DNA of 62,725 nucleotides from Actinobacteria bacterium Ga0077560. Lineage in GTDB: Bacteria > Actinomycetota > Thermoleophilia > Miltoncostaeales > Miltoncostaeaceae. This document shows positions 17,998 through 26,968 of this stretch, one piece after another. The stretch covers positions 1-62,725 of the forward strand of contig LNFL01000122.1 in the NCBI GenBank assembly GCA_001464275.1, given 5' to 3'. The notes under the pieces were generated by a model. The model searched no databases, was not told the origin of the DNA, and was given only the letters and a program-made list of their open reading frames with translations. Positions within the stretch are counted from its first letter, which is position 1. Each line of letters opens with the position of its first letter. The position numbers and the translations under genes are program-made.

Positions 17998-20586
17998 CTA
18001 GCGCTGCACCCGCGACGTGGCGGGCGCGGGCCGCCCGGGGATCCGCGCCGGCGCCGGCCGCCGCCGCCAGACCGTGGTCAGCCCCGCGGTGATGCGCTCG
18101 GCCGCCACCCACACGCCGACGCCGGCGGCCACGGTGAGGGCCAGGGCCACCGGGAACGGCATGTGCGGGGTCAGCAGGGGCCACACCTGCCAGTGGGTGA
18201 GATAGATGTACATCGAGGCGGCCGCCACCAGCCCGAGGCCGCGGGACAGGACGCGCGGCACCGGCATCACCGGGATCCACAGCAGCGCCAGCAGCCCGCC
18301 CAGCACGATCGCCTCGCGCACCGGCTGGCCGAAGAACCCCGGGACCGCCGCCACGGCGACCGCCGACACCATGAGCCGCCGGCGCACCCCGTCGGCTCGG
18401 TGCGCCGCCCACCCCAGCAGGAACACCCAGGCCACCATGTGGGGCCGGAAGATCGCGTTGTAGGGGTCCCCGGTGGGCACCAGCCCGTACCGCGGCACCA
18501 GCGCGATGGCCAGCAGCCCCATGGCGAACGCGAACGGGTTCCGCGCATGCAGCCGCCGCACGGCCGGGATGCAGAACAGCACCGCCAGCACGGCGAGCAG
18601 CTGCACGAGCGCCTCCAGGAACCAGTACTCCCAGCGGTGCCCGGTGCGGGCGGGATCCCCCGTGTAGTTGTTCACCAGCAGCAGGGCGCCCAGGCTGTAG
18701 CCGCCCGCGAGCAGCATCTGCAGGCCGATCCACAGGGAGGTGGGCACCGCGATGCGGGCGATCGAGGCCACCGAGCGCGCCATCCGGCCGGCGGCGCCGA
18801 TGGCCGCCAGCGGGAACCGCGAGAAGTTGAAGCCCGCGAGGGCCAGCAGCAGGTGCGCCCCGCCCGCCGGGATGAAGGCCGTCATGTGAGAGGCCACCAC
18901 CAGCACCACGGCCGCGGCCCGCAGCACCAGGTTCGTCTCCATCCGCGCCGCGCGCGTGCGGGCCGCCGCCGACCCGGCCAGCTCGGCCACCGTCATCTCC
19001 GGCCACCGCTCGGGCAGTCGCCCCAGCAGCTCCTCCAGGGCGATGGACATCTCCACGAACGACAGCGAGTCGCCGCCAAGCCCCGCGAAGGAGTCCCCGG
19101 CCTCCACGCGCGGCACGCCCAGCACCTCGCGGAAGACCGCGGCGATCGCCTCGGCGTCCACCGTCACCGGGGCCCCCGCGTCCACCTCCGGTGGCTCCTG
19201 ATCCGCCAGGCGCGCGACCGCGGCGTGGTCGGTCTTGCCCGACGGCGTGCGGGGGACGTCCACGCCGCACCGCACCCGCACCGCCGACGGGGCCAGGCCC
19301 GTGTGGGCCGCCACGCGGGCGGCGATCGCGGCGGGATCGCCGGGATCGGTCACCGCGATGACCAGGGTCCGGTCGGTGCCCGCGCACACCGCCGGGACGC
19401 CCCAGCCGGCCAGGACCTCCTCCAGGTGGCCCAGGTCCACCCGCAGGCCGAACAGCTTGAGGAACCGGCTGCGGCGCCCCACCACCTCCACCAGGCCGCC
19501 GGGCCCCACGCGCCCCAGGTCGCCGGTGCGCAGCTCGTGCACCGTGCGCCCCAACGCGAGGTCGTCCGGGCGCTCCGCGTAGCCGAGCATGACGTTGGGC
19601 CCGGTGTAGACCAGCTCGCCGACGCCCGGCGGGTCGATCGCCGGATCGCGTCGCACCTCCAGGCGTCCTCCGGGGATGGCCACGCCCACGGCGCCGGGGT
19701 GGCGCTCGGCGAGCTCCGGCGGCAGGTAGGCCATTCGGGCGGTCGCCTCGGTCTGGCCGTACATCACGAACAGCCGCCAGCCGCTGCGCGCGCCCAGCCG
19801 GGCGTACCGGTGGACCTGGCACGGCGCCATGCGTCCACCCGCCTGGGTCACGTAGCGCAGGTCCGGGAGGTCCATCTCGGCGAAGCCGGTGCGGTCGAGC
19901 AGATCGAAGGTGTGCGGCACCCCCGCGAAGCTGGTGGCGCGGTGCTCCCGCATGAGCTCCCAGAGGGCCGGATCGGTGACCGAACGGCCCGTGAGCACCA
20001 GGGCGGCGCCCCGCAGCAGGTGGCTGTGCACCACCGACAAGCCGTAGCAGTAGTGCATGGGCAGGGTGGTCGCGGCGCGGTCCGTGGCACCGATGCCCAG
20101 GTAGGTGGCGATCGCCTCGGCGTTGGACGCCAGGTTCTCGCGCGACAGGCGCACCAGTCGCGGGCACCCGGTGGACCCGGAGGTGCCCAGCACCAACGCC
20201 AGGTCGGGGTGCAGCAGGTGCCCGGATCCCGCCCGGTGGGCGCGCACCTCGGGGGCCTCGCCGTCGCAGGTGATGGTCACGTCCGGGCGGAACCGCTCCA
20301 GCAGCGGTGCGGTGCGGTCGGCGGCGGCCGGCGGCAGGAGCCAGGCCACGTGGCCGCCCGCCAGGGCGCCCAGATAGGCGGTCAGCGCCGCGGCGGTGTT
20401 GCCCGCCTCCACGGCCACCAGCCGTCGCACGGGGCCCAGCGCGCCGGCCACGCGGGCCGCGCCGTCGGCGAGCTCACGGTAGGTCAGCGACGCGTCGCCG
20501 ACGACCGCAGGGCGGTCACCGAACCACCGCAGGCCGTCGACGAACGGGATGCCGGAGTCCACCGGCGGGGCTGTGGGCGAGCCCAT
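17998..20586 (-). CDS. adenylation domain - carrier domain - acyltransferase-3 membrane protein fusion
   Basis: An 862-residue three-part protein. Residues ~15-430 form an acyl-adenylating enzyme (TSGSTGCPR, YGQTEATARM, LRTGDLGRV, PRTPSGKT with the C-terminal lysine). Residues ~445-530 form a phosphopantetheine carrier (GLGGDSLSFVEM, attachment Ser). Residues ~545 to the end form an integral membrane acyltransferase-3-like domain of about 10 segments, with a histidine in VASHMTAF. The layout implies that an acid is activated, loaded on the carrier and passed across or onto a membrane acceptor by one chain. The start ATG 20586 was chosen because a good promoter lies at 20616-20644. Substrate and acceptor are unknown. 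No condensation or thioesterase domain is present. Confidence 0.88.
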   Translation of the reverse strand: MGSPTAPPVDSGIPFVDGLRWFGDRPAVVGDASLTYRELADGAARVAGALGPVRRLVAVEAGNTAAALTAYLGALAGGHVAWLLPPAAADRTAPLLERFRPDVTITCDGEAPEVRAHRAGSGHLLHPDLALVLGTSGSTGCPRLVRLSRENLASNAEAIATYLGIGATDRAATTLPMHYCYGLSVVHSHLLRGAALVLTGRSVTDPALWELMREHRATSFAGVPHTFDLLDRTGFAEMDLPDLRYVTQAGGRMAPCQVHRYARLGARSGWRLFVMYGQTEATARMAYLPPELAERHPGAVGVAIPGGRLEVRRDPAIDPPGVGELVYTGPNVMLGYAERPDDLALGRTVHELRTGDLGRVGPGGLVEVVGRRSRFLKLFGLRVDLGHLEEVLAGWGVPAVCAGTDRTLVIAVTDPGDPAAIAARVAAHTGLAPSAVRVRCGVDVPRTPSGKTDHAAVARLADQEPPEVDAGAPVTVDAEAIAAVFREVLGVPRVEAGDSFAGLGGDSLSFVEMSIALEELLGRLPERWPEMTVAELAGSAAARTRAARMETNLVLRAAAVVLVVASHMTAFIPAGGAHLLLALAGFNFSRFPLAAIGAAGRMARSVASIARIAVPTSLWIGLQMLLAGGYSLGALLLVNNYTGDPARTGHRWEYWFLEALVQLLAVLAVLFCIPAVRRLHARNPFAFAMGLLAIALVPRYGLVPTGDPYNAIFRPHMVAWVFLLGWAAHRADGVRRRLMVSAVAVAAVPGFFGQPVREAIVLGGLLALLWIPVMPVPRVLSRGLGLVAAASMYIYLTHWQVWPLLTPHMPFPVALALTVAAGVGVWVAAERITAGLTTVWRRRPAPARIPGRPAPATSRVQR

Positions 20587-20615
20587 TCTCTTTGGGTAAC
20601 GCTCGATGGCGATAG

Positions 20616-20644
20616 AACCTAGACACGGGTCCGCCACCTGGCAA
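20616..20644 (-). promoter_or_regulatory. sigma-70-like promoter of the adenylation-acyltransferase gene
   Basis: On the minus strand, -35 TTGCCA (20644-20639) and -10 TAGGTT (20621-20616) are separated by exactly 17 bases. The -10 lies 29 bases before ATG 20586. Confidence 0.65.
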
Positions 20645-20658
20645 GGGGTCGTGAACAA

Positions 20659-20684
20659 CTGATGTTCGGTCCACCGAACATCAG
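20659..20684. promoter_or_regulatory. perfect 26-base palindrome upstream of the promoter
   Basis: Arms CTGATGTTCGGT (20659-20670) and ACCGAACATCAG (20673-20684) are exact reverse complements with two bases between. It is centred about 30 bases upstream of the -35 and 20 bases after the aminopeptidase stop. It could be an operator for a dimeric regulator or a terminator stem for the upstream gene; without a T-run the operator reading is slightly preferred. Confidence 0.55.
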
Positions 20685-20703
20685 GGCCTGTGCGCCCCGC
20701 CGA

Positions 20704-21900
20704 TCAGGCCCAGGCGCCATCCGCGAGCAGCACCGACTCGTGACCGTCGCCATCGACCGCGTACACGGTCACCTCGGGCCCGCCGATCATGAAGTCGATG
20801 TGGATCTCGCTGGTGTTGGCGCGCTCGCGGTCCGGCCCCTCGGCCACGCCGGCGGGGTACGCGGCGCCCAGCGCGATGTGGCTGGCCGCGTTCTCGTCCA
20901 GCAGGGTCTCGTAGAAGACCGTCCCCAGCGGGCCGATCCGCCCGCTGCCGTCCACCAGCGCAACCTCGCCCAGACGCGCGGCGCCATCGTCCACCGCGGC
21001 GCGTGCGCGCAGCACCTCGGCGCCGTGATCGGCCGTGATCTCCACGGCCCGGCCGCCCTCGAACCGCACGCGCAGCCCGGTGATGACCGTGCCGGCGATC
21101 TCGAGCGGCATCGTCGAGGTCACGTACCCCTCGGTGCGCTCGGGGTCCGGTGTGGTGAACACCTCCTCGGTGGGGATGTTCGGCAGGTGCAGGAGCCCGT
21201 CCGCGCGGTGCTCCTCTCCGCCGAGCCACCGGGAGGTGGGGAACAGCCCCACGGTCAGGTCCGTCCCGGGCCCCACGAACCGCAGCGCGTCGATCCGGCG
21301 CTCGGTGAGGCCGGCCGCGGTCGCGGTGAGCTCCGCCGCACGTGCCCGCCAGGCGGCCGCCGGGTCGTCCTCCTCCAGGCGGCACACGTGACCGATCTGC
21401 TCCCACAGCCGCTCCAGCGCATCCGCCGGGGCGAGATCCGGGAAGACCACGGCCGCCCACTCCGGGGTGGGGAACGGCACCACGGTCCAGTTCACCTGCG
21501 CCTGCATCACCACCTGGATGCCCTCGCGCAGCGACGGCAGGCGGTCCCGCCCCGCGCGGACCGGGTCGATGCCGTCGTAGATGCCGGGCGCCTGGAGGCT
21601 CGTGATCGCGATGTTCGCGCCCGCCATCTCGCCGATCTCCAGCACGCGGCGGCCCATCCAGGGCGGCACCCAGTCCAGCGTGTCCTCCGCGGCGTGCCGC
21701 AGGCGGGCCAGCTTCACGTAGGGGTCGAAGTACGCCACGTCCACGAACCGGGCGCCGCGCCGGTACGCCGCGGCGGCGATGGCCCGGACCAGCTCCTCGT
21801 ACCCGGGGCGCCCGCTCACCGAGACGACCTGGCCGGCCTGGACGTTGGCGCCGGCGGCGACGGCGAGCTCGGCCAGGCGATCGATGCGCGAATCGGACAT
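20704..21900 (-). CDS. aminopeptidase, M29 family
   Basis: A 398-residue metal-dependent aminopeptidase of the AmpS/AmpT (M29) family, cytosolic exopeptidases first known from thermophiles. Conserved segments are the N-terminal RLAELAVAAGANVQAGQVV, the ligand-bearing block PNIPTEEVFTTPDPERTEGY, and the C-terminal ASHIALGAAYP and SEIHIDFMIGG. ATG 21900 is used; an in-frame ATG lies three codons earlier. It is probably single, with the palindrome at 20659 after it. Confidence 0.9.
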   Translation of the reverse strand: MSDSRIDRLAELAVAAGANVQAGQVVSVSGRPGYEELVRAIAAAAYRRGARFVDVAYFDPYVKLARLRHAAEDTLDWVPPWMGRRVLEIGEMAGANIAITSLQAPGIYDGIDPVRAGRDRLPSLREGIQVVMQAQVNWTVVPFPTPEWAAVVFPDLAPADALERLWEQIGHVCRLEEDDPAAAWRARAAELTATAAGLTERRIDALRFVGPGTDLTVGLFPTSRWLGGEEHRADGLLHLPNIPTEEVFTTPDPERTEGYVTSTMPLEIAGTVITGLRVRFEGGRAVEITADHGAEVLRARAAVDDGAARLGEVALVDGSGRIGPLGTVFYETLLDENAASHIALGAAYPAGVAEGPDRERANTSEIHIDFMIGGPEVTVYAVDGDGHESVLLADGAWA

Positions 21901-21949
21901 GTGCGTCATGCTACGCCCGACCCGCCCGCCCACGCGGAGGACAACCCCG

Positions 21950-22177
21950 ATGTGCATCGCCTGCCTCAGCGGCGCGCAGACCGCCATCCAGACCGCCGTG
22001 TTCGTCGGCGCGCCGACCGCCTACGGGCTGTGGCGCCGCGTCGCGCCGCGCCTGGGGGTCCGCATCCGGACCTACAACGAGGAGCACGGCATCGACCCGG
22101 TCGACGGTGACGCATGCCGGCCCGTCACGGACGACGCCCCAGAAAGACCTCTCGCGGGGTCCGTTCCTCGGTCGTGA
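21950..22177 (+). CDS. small Cys-containing putative membrane protein
   Basis: A 75-residue protein starting MCIACLSGAQTAIQTAVFVG, with one hydrophobic stretch near the N-terminus and two early cysteines. GCGGAGG lies 8 bases before ATG 21950. Its end overlaps the convergent methyltransferase by about 50 bases. It is divergent from the M29 aminopeptidase gene. Function unknown. Confidence 0.5.
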   Translation: MCIACLSGAQTAIQTAVFVGAPTAYGLWRRVAPRLGVRIRTYNEEHGIDPVDGDACRPVTDDAPERPLAGSVPRS

Positions 22178-22874
22178 CCTCCTCCTCGACGCGGACCTCG
22201 AAGCCCGCGTCGCGCAGGGTCCCGATCCACGCGTCGCGCGCGTGCAGGCCCCAGCGGTGGCGATCGTGGACGGTCCGCACCACCCCGCCGGGGTCGCGCA
22301 GGGCGAACACGTAGTCCCCCACCACCTCGGTGTCGGTGGGGTCCGGGTCCCAGGTCCAGCACAGGTAGCGAACCCCGCGCCCGTCGGGCGCGTCGATGCC
22401 ACCGTGGTCGGTCGACGGCGCGAACCGCTCGGCCGTCTCGTCAGGGAGGAACACGGCCAGTCCGCCCGGGCGCAGGTGCGCGAACGCGGTGTCGGCGGCC
22501 GCGCGCAGATCCTCCGGGGTCACCATGTAGGACACCGCGTCATGCACGAAGACCGCGTCGAAGGTGCGGCCGAGGCGGACCGATCGCATGTCCCCCAGGT
22601 GATGGGCGCAGTCCGGGTTGATCAGACGGCTCTGGGCCAGCATGCCCGGGGAGAGGTCCACCAACGTCATCGCGAACCGCGACGACAGGTGCACGGCGTT
22701 GTGGCCGCCGCCGCTGCCAAGCTCGAGGACCTCGGCCACCGGCGGGTCGTGCGCCGCGAGCAGGCCCGCGACGAACGCGGCCTCCTCGATGTACTCCTCC
22801 GGCGGTGAGATGAGCGGCCACCACGCCGCCAGCTCCCCGTACATCCCCGCGTCGTCCCACAGCGGCCCGCCCAT
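22125..22874 (-). CDS. class I SAM-dependent methyltransferase
   Basis: A 249-residue Rossmann-fold methyltransferase. Motif I is VLELGSGGGHNAVHL, with the acidic motif II residue in MTLVDLSPGML, then the FDAVFVHDAVSYM segment and HLRPGGLAVFL. ATG 22874 is chosen; ATG 22844 is an alternative. It lies 32 bases downstream of the GGDEF/HD-GYP gene and is probably co-transcribed with it. The substrate is not evident. Confidence 0.85.
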   Translation of the reverse strand: MGGPLWDDAGMYGELAAWWPLISPPEEYIEEAAFVAGLLAAHDPPVAEVLELGSGGGHNAVHLSSRFAMTLVDLSPGMLAQSRLINPDCAHHLGDMRSVRLGRTFDAVFVHDAVSYMVTPEDLRAAADTAFAHLRPGGLAVFLPDETAERFAPSTDHGGIDAPDGRGVRYLCWTWDPDPTDTEVVGDYVFALRDPGGVVRTVHDRHRWGLHARDAWIGTLRDAGFEVRVEEEVTTEERTPREVFLGRRP

Positions 22875-22906
22875 GGGGCGAGCCTCGCACACGCGGCCCG
22901 CGGCGG

Positions 22907-25210
22907 TCACTCCGGTGGCGCCCCCGCGGCGAGCAGCTCACGGACGCGGTCGCCGATCTGCCGGGCAGCGGGCTCCGCGGCCGCCGTCTCGGCGAGCGCC
23001 GGGCGCGCGGCGGCCTCGTCGAGCTCCGCCAGCAGCGCCGCCACCACCGCGGGGTCGAACTGGCTGCCCGACGCGGCCTGCAGCTCGCGCCGGGCCGTCT
23101 CGGGGGACATGGCCTCGCGGTGCCACCCGGGGCCGGTCATCGATGCGTACGCCTCGCACGCGGCGATGATCCGGGCGCCGAGGGGGATCTCCTGCCCCGC
23201 CAGGCCGTCCGGGTAGCCGCCGCCGTCCCACCGCTCGTGCGAGGACCGCACCAGCGGCGCCAGCGGCCGCAGGGCCGGCGCGGCGCCCAGGATCCGCTCG
23301 CCGAGGACGGTGTGCTGCCGGATGAACTCCCATTCGGCGGCGTCGAGGGGCCCCGGCTTGGACAGGATCTCGTCGGGGATGCCCACCATGCCCACGTCAT
23401 GGAGCTCGGCGGCCCGCACGACCTCCTCGCAGGCCTCGGGTTCCAGGCCCATGCGGGCCGCGGTGACCCCCGCCCACCGGGCGACGTCGCGCGAATGCGT
23501 GCCCAGGTCCGCGCGGCGGGCGCCGATGGCGTTCCGCAGCACCTGCACCGCCTGCTCCCGCGCCCCGGAGGCCCGGCCGGACTTCTTGGCGTACATCCGC
23601 TCGTCCGCCCGCTGCAGCGCCTGGTCGGCGTTCCGGGCCTCGTGCGGCAGCAGCACCGCCCCGTAGGACGCGCCCACCCGGAACCCCTCCCCCATCTCGG
23701 TGAGGGCGTCCTCCGCCGTGGCGATGAGGTCCTCGAGCCCCTCGCCGGGCACCTCGATGAGCGCGCAGAACTCGTCGCCGCCCAGCCGGTAGGCGTCGCC
23801 CACGCCGGCCACCGCCCGGTTGAGGCGGTCACCGAGCCGCGACAGCAGGGCATCGCCGGCCAGGTGGCCGAACGTGTCGTTGTAGCCCTTGAACCCGTCC
23901 AGGTCGAACAGCAGCAACAGCACGGGGCGCTCCCACGCCTCGCGCAGCGCCCGGTCCAGGTCGGCCCGCAGCCGGCGGCGGTTCCCGAGACCGGTCAGGG
24001 CGTCCGTCGTGGCCTCCCGCTGCAGCAGCTCATGGCGCACGATCTCGCCCGCGGCGGTGCCGGCGCGGTCGGCCAGCTCGGTGAGCAGCGCGATCTCGTC
24101 GTCTCCGAAGGCGCGCTGGGGCCGGGCGAGGCTCAGCACGCCGGTGGGCCCGTCGGGACCCGGCGCCCGCAGCGGCACCGCCAACGCCCACACCCCGCCG
24201 CGCTCGACCTGGGCCGGGCCGTCGGCCGACACGCCCGCCGCCGCGTCCAGGGCCGCTCGAAGCTCCCCGGCCGCGTCACGGTCCAGGGTGCGCATCCCGC
24301 CCGGGGCGTCGAGCAGCAGGCGTCCGCCGTCGGCGTCGAGGGCCTCGACGGACCCGCGCAGCACGATGGACAGCAACTCGTCCAGGTCGAGGCGTGCTCC
24401 GAACGCCTCACCCATGCGCCGCACCGCCGACTGCAGCCGCGCGCGCTCGTGCCGCACCAGCTCCAGGCGCCGCTGGGCCTCCTCGATGCGGGCGTCCCGG
24501 TCGCGCGCGAGCAGCAACAGCAACACCGCCACCGGAACCACCAGCAGCACCGCCACCGAGCGGTCGAGCGCGGCCTGGGCGGCGAGCAGTCCCACCGGGG
24601 CCAGGCAGGCGTCGGCCACCCACGCCAGGGCCATCACCCGCACCTGCAGGTGGGGCGCGACGCCCAGCGCGGCGGCCTCCCGCAGGGTCCCCGACAGCAG
24701 GTCCACCGCGCAGCCGGCCGCGAACGCCAGGATGAGCACCCACGGGCCCGGCAGGTGCCCGCCGCTGAACCCCGCGGCCACCAGCACGCCGGCCGGCCCC
24801 ATGGTGTGCCAGGCGTCGCCGAGCGAGAACAGCACGCGCTCCGGCTGGGTGCGCCGCACCGCCAGCGCGCCGGCGGCGCCCAGCACGGCGCCCGCGGCGG
24901 CGAGCAGCGGAACCACCGCGGGCGGCAGCGCAAGGAGCATGGGCACCAGCACCAGCTGGGTGGGCGCGACCGCGCCGACGCCCACCGGGAAGCGGATGCG
25001 CGACATGGCGGCGTAGAGCACCACCAGCAGGGCGGTGAGCCCCGCGGGGACCGGCGCGTGGGCGTGCGCCCACAGGGCCGCGGCGACGGCCACGAACAGC
25101 AGCGCGCCGAGCGTCTCGGCGATCAGCTCACGACGCGCGACGAGCCGCGAGCGCAGGGCCCACGACTCCTCCAGGAGCTGCTCGGCGTCACCCCGGAGAT
25201 CCTCCAGCAC
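22907..25210 (-). CDS. membrane-bound GGDEF / HD-GYP c-di-GMP enzyme
   Basis: A 767-residue signalling enzyme. Residues ~30-235 hold about eight hydrophobic segments, ~250-395 a GAF-like sensor, ~400-560 a GGDEF domain (RLGGDEFCALI, with the intact GGDEF signature for cyclase activity), and ~570-740 an HD-GYP phosphodiesterase domain (HDVGMVGIPDEIL and HERWDGGGYPDGLAG). Both synthesis and hydrolysis of c-di-GMP appear possible. The secreted-protein gene immediately upstream on the same strand carries a c-di-GMP-I-like riboswitch, and a PilZ protein lies at 32382, so the locus clusters maker and readers of this messenger. The membrane and GAF parts presumably sense an unknown input. Confidence 0.93.
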   Translation of the reverse strand: MLEDLRGDAEQLLEESWALRSRLVARRELIAETLGALLFVAVAAALWAHAHAPVPAGLTALLVVLYAAMSRIRFPVGVGAVAPTQLVLVPMLLALPPAVVPLLAAAGAVLGAAGALAVRRTQPERVLFSLGDAWHTMGPAGVLVAAGFSGGHLPGPWVLILAFAAGCAVDLLSGTLREAAALGVAPHLQVRVMALAWVADACLAPVGLLAAQAALDRSVAVLLVVPVAVLLLLLARDRDARIEEAQRRLELVRHERARLQSAVRRMGEAFGARLDLDELLSIVLRGSVEALDADGGRLLLDAPGGMRTLDRDAAGELRAALDAAAGVSADGPAQVERGGVWALAVPLRAPGPDGPTGVLSLARPQRAFGDDEIALLTELADRAGTAAGEIVRHELLQREATTDALTGLGNRRRLRADLDRALREAWERPVLLLLFDLDGFKGYNDTFGHLAGDALLSRLGDRLNRAVAGVGDAYRLGGDEFCALIEVPGEGLEDLIATAEDALTEMGEGFRVGASYGAVLLPHEARNADQALQRADERMYAKKSGRASGAREQAVQVLRNAIGARRADLGTHSRDVARWAGVTAARMGLEPEACEEVVRAAELHDVGMVGIPDEILSKPGPLDAAEWEFIRQHTVLGERILGAAPALRPLAPLVRSSHERWDGGGYPDGLAGQEIPLGARIIAACEAYASMTGPGWHREAMSPETARRELQAASGSQFDPAVVAALLAELDEAAARPALAETAAAEPAARQIGDRVRELLAAGAPPE

Positions 25211-25278
25211 GGGTCAGCGACCCCCGCCGGAATGACGTGCGGAGCGCGCCCCGGCCGGGAGCGCGCCCCGCCCGGCGC

Positions 25279-25899
25279 TCACCCCCGCACGTAGGGGTCG
25301 ATGTAGACGTCGTCCAGCTGGAAGCCGGTGCCGTTGGGCTGCGCCTCGATGATCAGCTGCGCCTTCAGCGTCTGGCCGGCCTGCCACAGCGGCAGCGAGG
25401 TCGCCAGGGGCAGCTGGGGCGTCGGGTTCCAGGTGCCGTAGTTGTTGCCGTCCTGGTACCCCAGCGGCGTGAGGACCGTGTTGCCGAACTGGTCCAGCCA
25501 GCGGACGCTGTACGACAGCCCGCCCCAGCTGGTGGAGCTCCGCTTCGCGAAGAACCGGAACGTGGGGTGCTCGTAGCCCAGGCAGAACCAGGGGCTGGTG
25601 GCCTTGCCGCCGGCCTTGAGGCTGAGCGACTTCGCGTGCCCGGCACCGCCGACCTTCCAGGGCTCGTTGCCCGAGACGACCGAGCCGTTCGAGACGGTCC
25701 ATCCGCCGGTGCCCGACTCGAAGCTGGCTCCGGAGAGCAGGCTGTAGTCGTTCGTGTCGCCCCACTTGGAGAACACCTTGGCCGTGGGCGTGGCCGGACA
25801 TGCCGCGCTCGCCAGAGCAGGCACGGCCAGCACCGCCGCGACGGCCGTCGAGGCGGCCAGCAGCAGCCTGCGCGTGCGGGTCGGGACGAGGTTGTGCAT
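25279..25899 (-). CDS. secreted protein behind a c-di-GMP riboswitch
   Basis: A 206-residue exported protein with a Sec signal peptide (RRLLLAASTAVAAVLAVPALASA) and a mature beta-rich domain containing many Trp/Tyr/Gly (GASFESGTGGWTV, SWGGLSYSVRWLDQFG, FQLDDVYIDPY). The pattern is like carbohydrate-binding jelly-roll modules, but the family is not certain. GGAGG precedes ATG 25899. A c-di-GMP-I-like RNA lies in the leader, so its expression probably follows c-di-GMP level, fitting an adhesin or matrix role. Confidence 0.8.
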   Translation of the reverse strand: MHNLVPTRTRRLLLAASTAVAAVLAVPALASAACPATPTAKVFSKWGDTNDYSLLSGASFESGTGGWTVSNGSVVSGNEPWKVGGAGHAKSLSLKAGGKATSPWFCLGYEHPTFRFFAKRSSTSWGGLSYSVRWLDQFGNTVLTPLGYQDGNNYGTWNPTPQLPLATSLPLWQAGQTLKAQLIIEAQPNGTGFQLDDVYIDPYVRG

Positions 25900-25941
25900 G
25901 TGGTTGTGGACCTCCAGGGCCGGCCGCGTGGGCGGCGGTGC

Positions 25942-26025
25942 TCGGAAGTCGGCGGCTGGGCGATCTCAAGGAGACCCCTGGCTTTGCGTCACCGCCTCGC
26001 GGCGGCTTTGCCTTTGGCGACACCC
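25942..26025 (-). promoter_or_regulatory. c-di-GMP-I (GEMM-type) riboswitch
   Basis: Read on the minus strand, the leader shows the conserved GEMM pieces in order: GGCAAAGCC (26012-26004), a GCCGCC-GCGAG-GGCGG type hairpin with a GNRA loop, TGACGCAAAGCCA (25991-25979), then a second stem GGTCTC/GAGATC and CAGCCGCCGA (25958-25949) in place of the usual AGCCGGGTTGCCGA. It lies about 40 bases before ATG 25899. The GCAAA pair and GNRA-capped stem make the family assignment fairly secure; the distal end is less canonical. Confidence 0.75.
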
Positions 26026-26115
26026 TGGGTATCGACGGCACCCCCCACCGCCATGAGACGGGGGAGATTCCTCTAGGCGCCGATCCGGCGGCGTCTTCAG
26101 CTACCGTTGCCGGCC

Positions 26116-26967
26116 GTGACCAGGATCTCCGACCTCCTCGCCGCCGGCCGCACGCGCTCGCTGGAATTCTTCCCCCCGCGCACCGAGGACGCCGAGGCAC
26201 AGCTGCGCCGGGCCCTCACCGACCTCGCCGACCTCGACACGTCGTTCGCCTCGGTGACCTACGGCGCGCTCGGCTCCACGCGCAGCCGCACGCGCGACCT
26301 GGTGGTGCAGCTCAACGCCGAGCACAGCTACCCCACCATGGCCCACCTGACCTGCGTGGGGCATTCGCGCCAGCAGATCCAGCGGCTGCTGGACGACTAC
26401 GCCGCCTCGGGCGTGCGCAACATCCTGGCGCTGGGCGGCGACCCGCCCGACGACGGGGACGACACCGGCGACTTCACGTACGCGCACGAGCTGGTGGGGC
26501 TCATCCGCGACCACCCCGGCGGGTTCTGCGTCGGCGTGGCCGCGCATCCGGAGGTCCATCCCCGCTCCCCCGACCGCGCCAGCGACCGGCGGCACCTGGC
26601 CGACAAGCTGCGCGAGGCGGACTTCGCGGTGACGCAGTTCTTCTTCCGGGTGGAGGAGTACGAGCGGCTCATCGAGGAGCTCGCCGCGCTGGGTGCGACC
26701 AAGCCGGTGATCCCGGGGGTGATGCCGTTCGTGAGCGTCCCCGGCCTGCGCCGCATGAGCGCCATGAACGGCACCGCGATCCCGCCGGAGCTCGAGCGCC
26801 GCCTGGAGGGCGCCGCCGACGCGGACGTGGCGGAGATCGGCATCGCCACCGCGACCGAGCTGTGCGAGGGGCTGCTGGCCGCCGGCGCCCCCGGACTGCA
26901 CCTCTACACGCTCAACCGCTCGACGTCGGTGCGGCGCATCTGGGAGGCGCTCGGGCCGACGGCCTGA
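26116..26967 (+). CDS. metF: methylenetetrahydrofolate reductase
   Basis: A 283-residue flavoenzyme reducing 5,10-methylene-THF to 5-methyl-THF for methionine synthesis. The N-terminal LEFFPPRTEDAEAQL is the family start, with LALGGDPPDDGDD and DFAVTQFFFRVEEY following. GTG 26116 is preferred: a TACCGT -10-like hexamer at 26102-26107 ends 8 bases before it, implying a leaderless mRNA; a TTG three codons earlier is less likely. Together with metZ at 30158 it indicates methionine synthesis genes nearby. Confidence 0.93.
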   Translation: MTRISDLLAAGRTRSLEFFPPRTEDAEAQLRRALTDLADLDTSFASVTYGALGSTRSRTRDLVVQLNAEHSYPTMAHLTCVGHSRQQIQRLLDDYAASGVRNILALGGDPPDDGDDTGDFTYAHELVGLIRDHPGGFCVGVAAHPEVHPRSPDRASDRRHLADKLREADFAVTQFFFRVEEYERLIEELAALGATKPVIPGVMPFVSVPGLRRMSAMNGTAIPPELERRLEGAADADVAEIGIATATELCEGLLAAGAPGLHLYTLNRSTSVRRIWEALGPTA

Positions 26968-26968
26968 G

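Noticed and set aside
20659..20684. A LexA/SOS box
   Set aside because: Actinobacterial SOS boxes have GAAC-N4-GTTC polarity; here the order is GTTC then GAAC, and the neighbouring genes are not DNA-repair genes.
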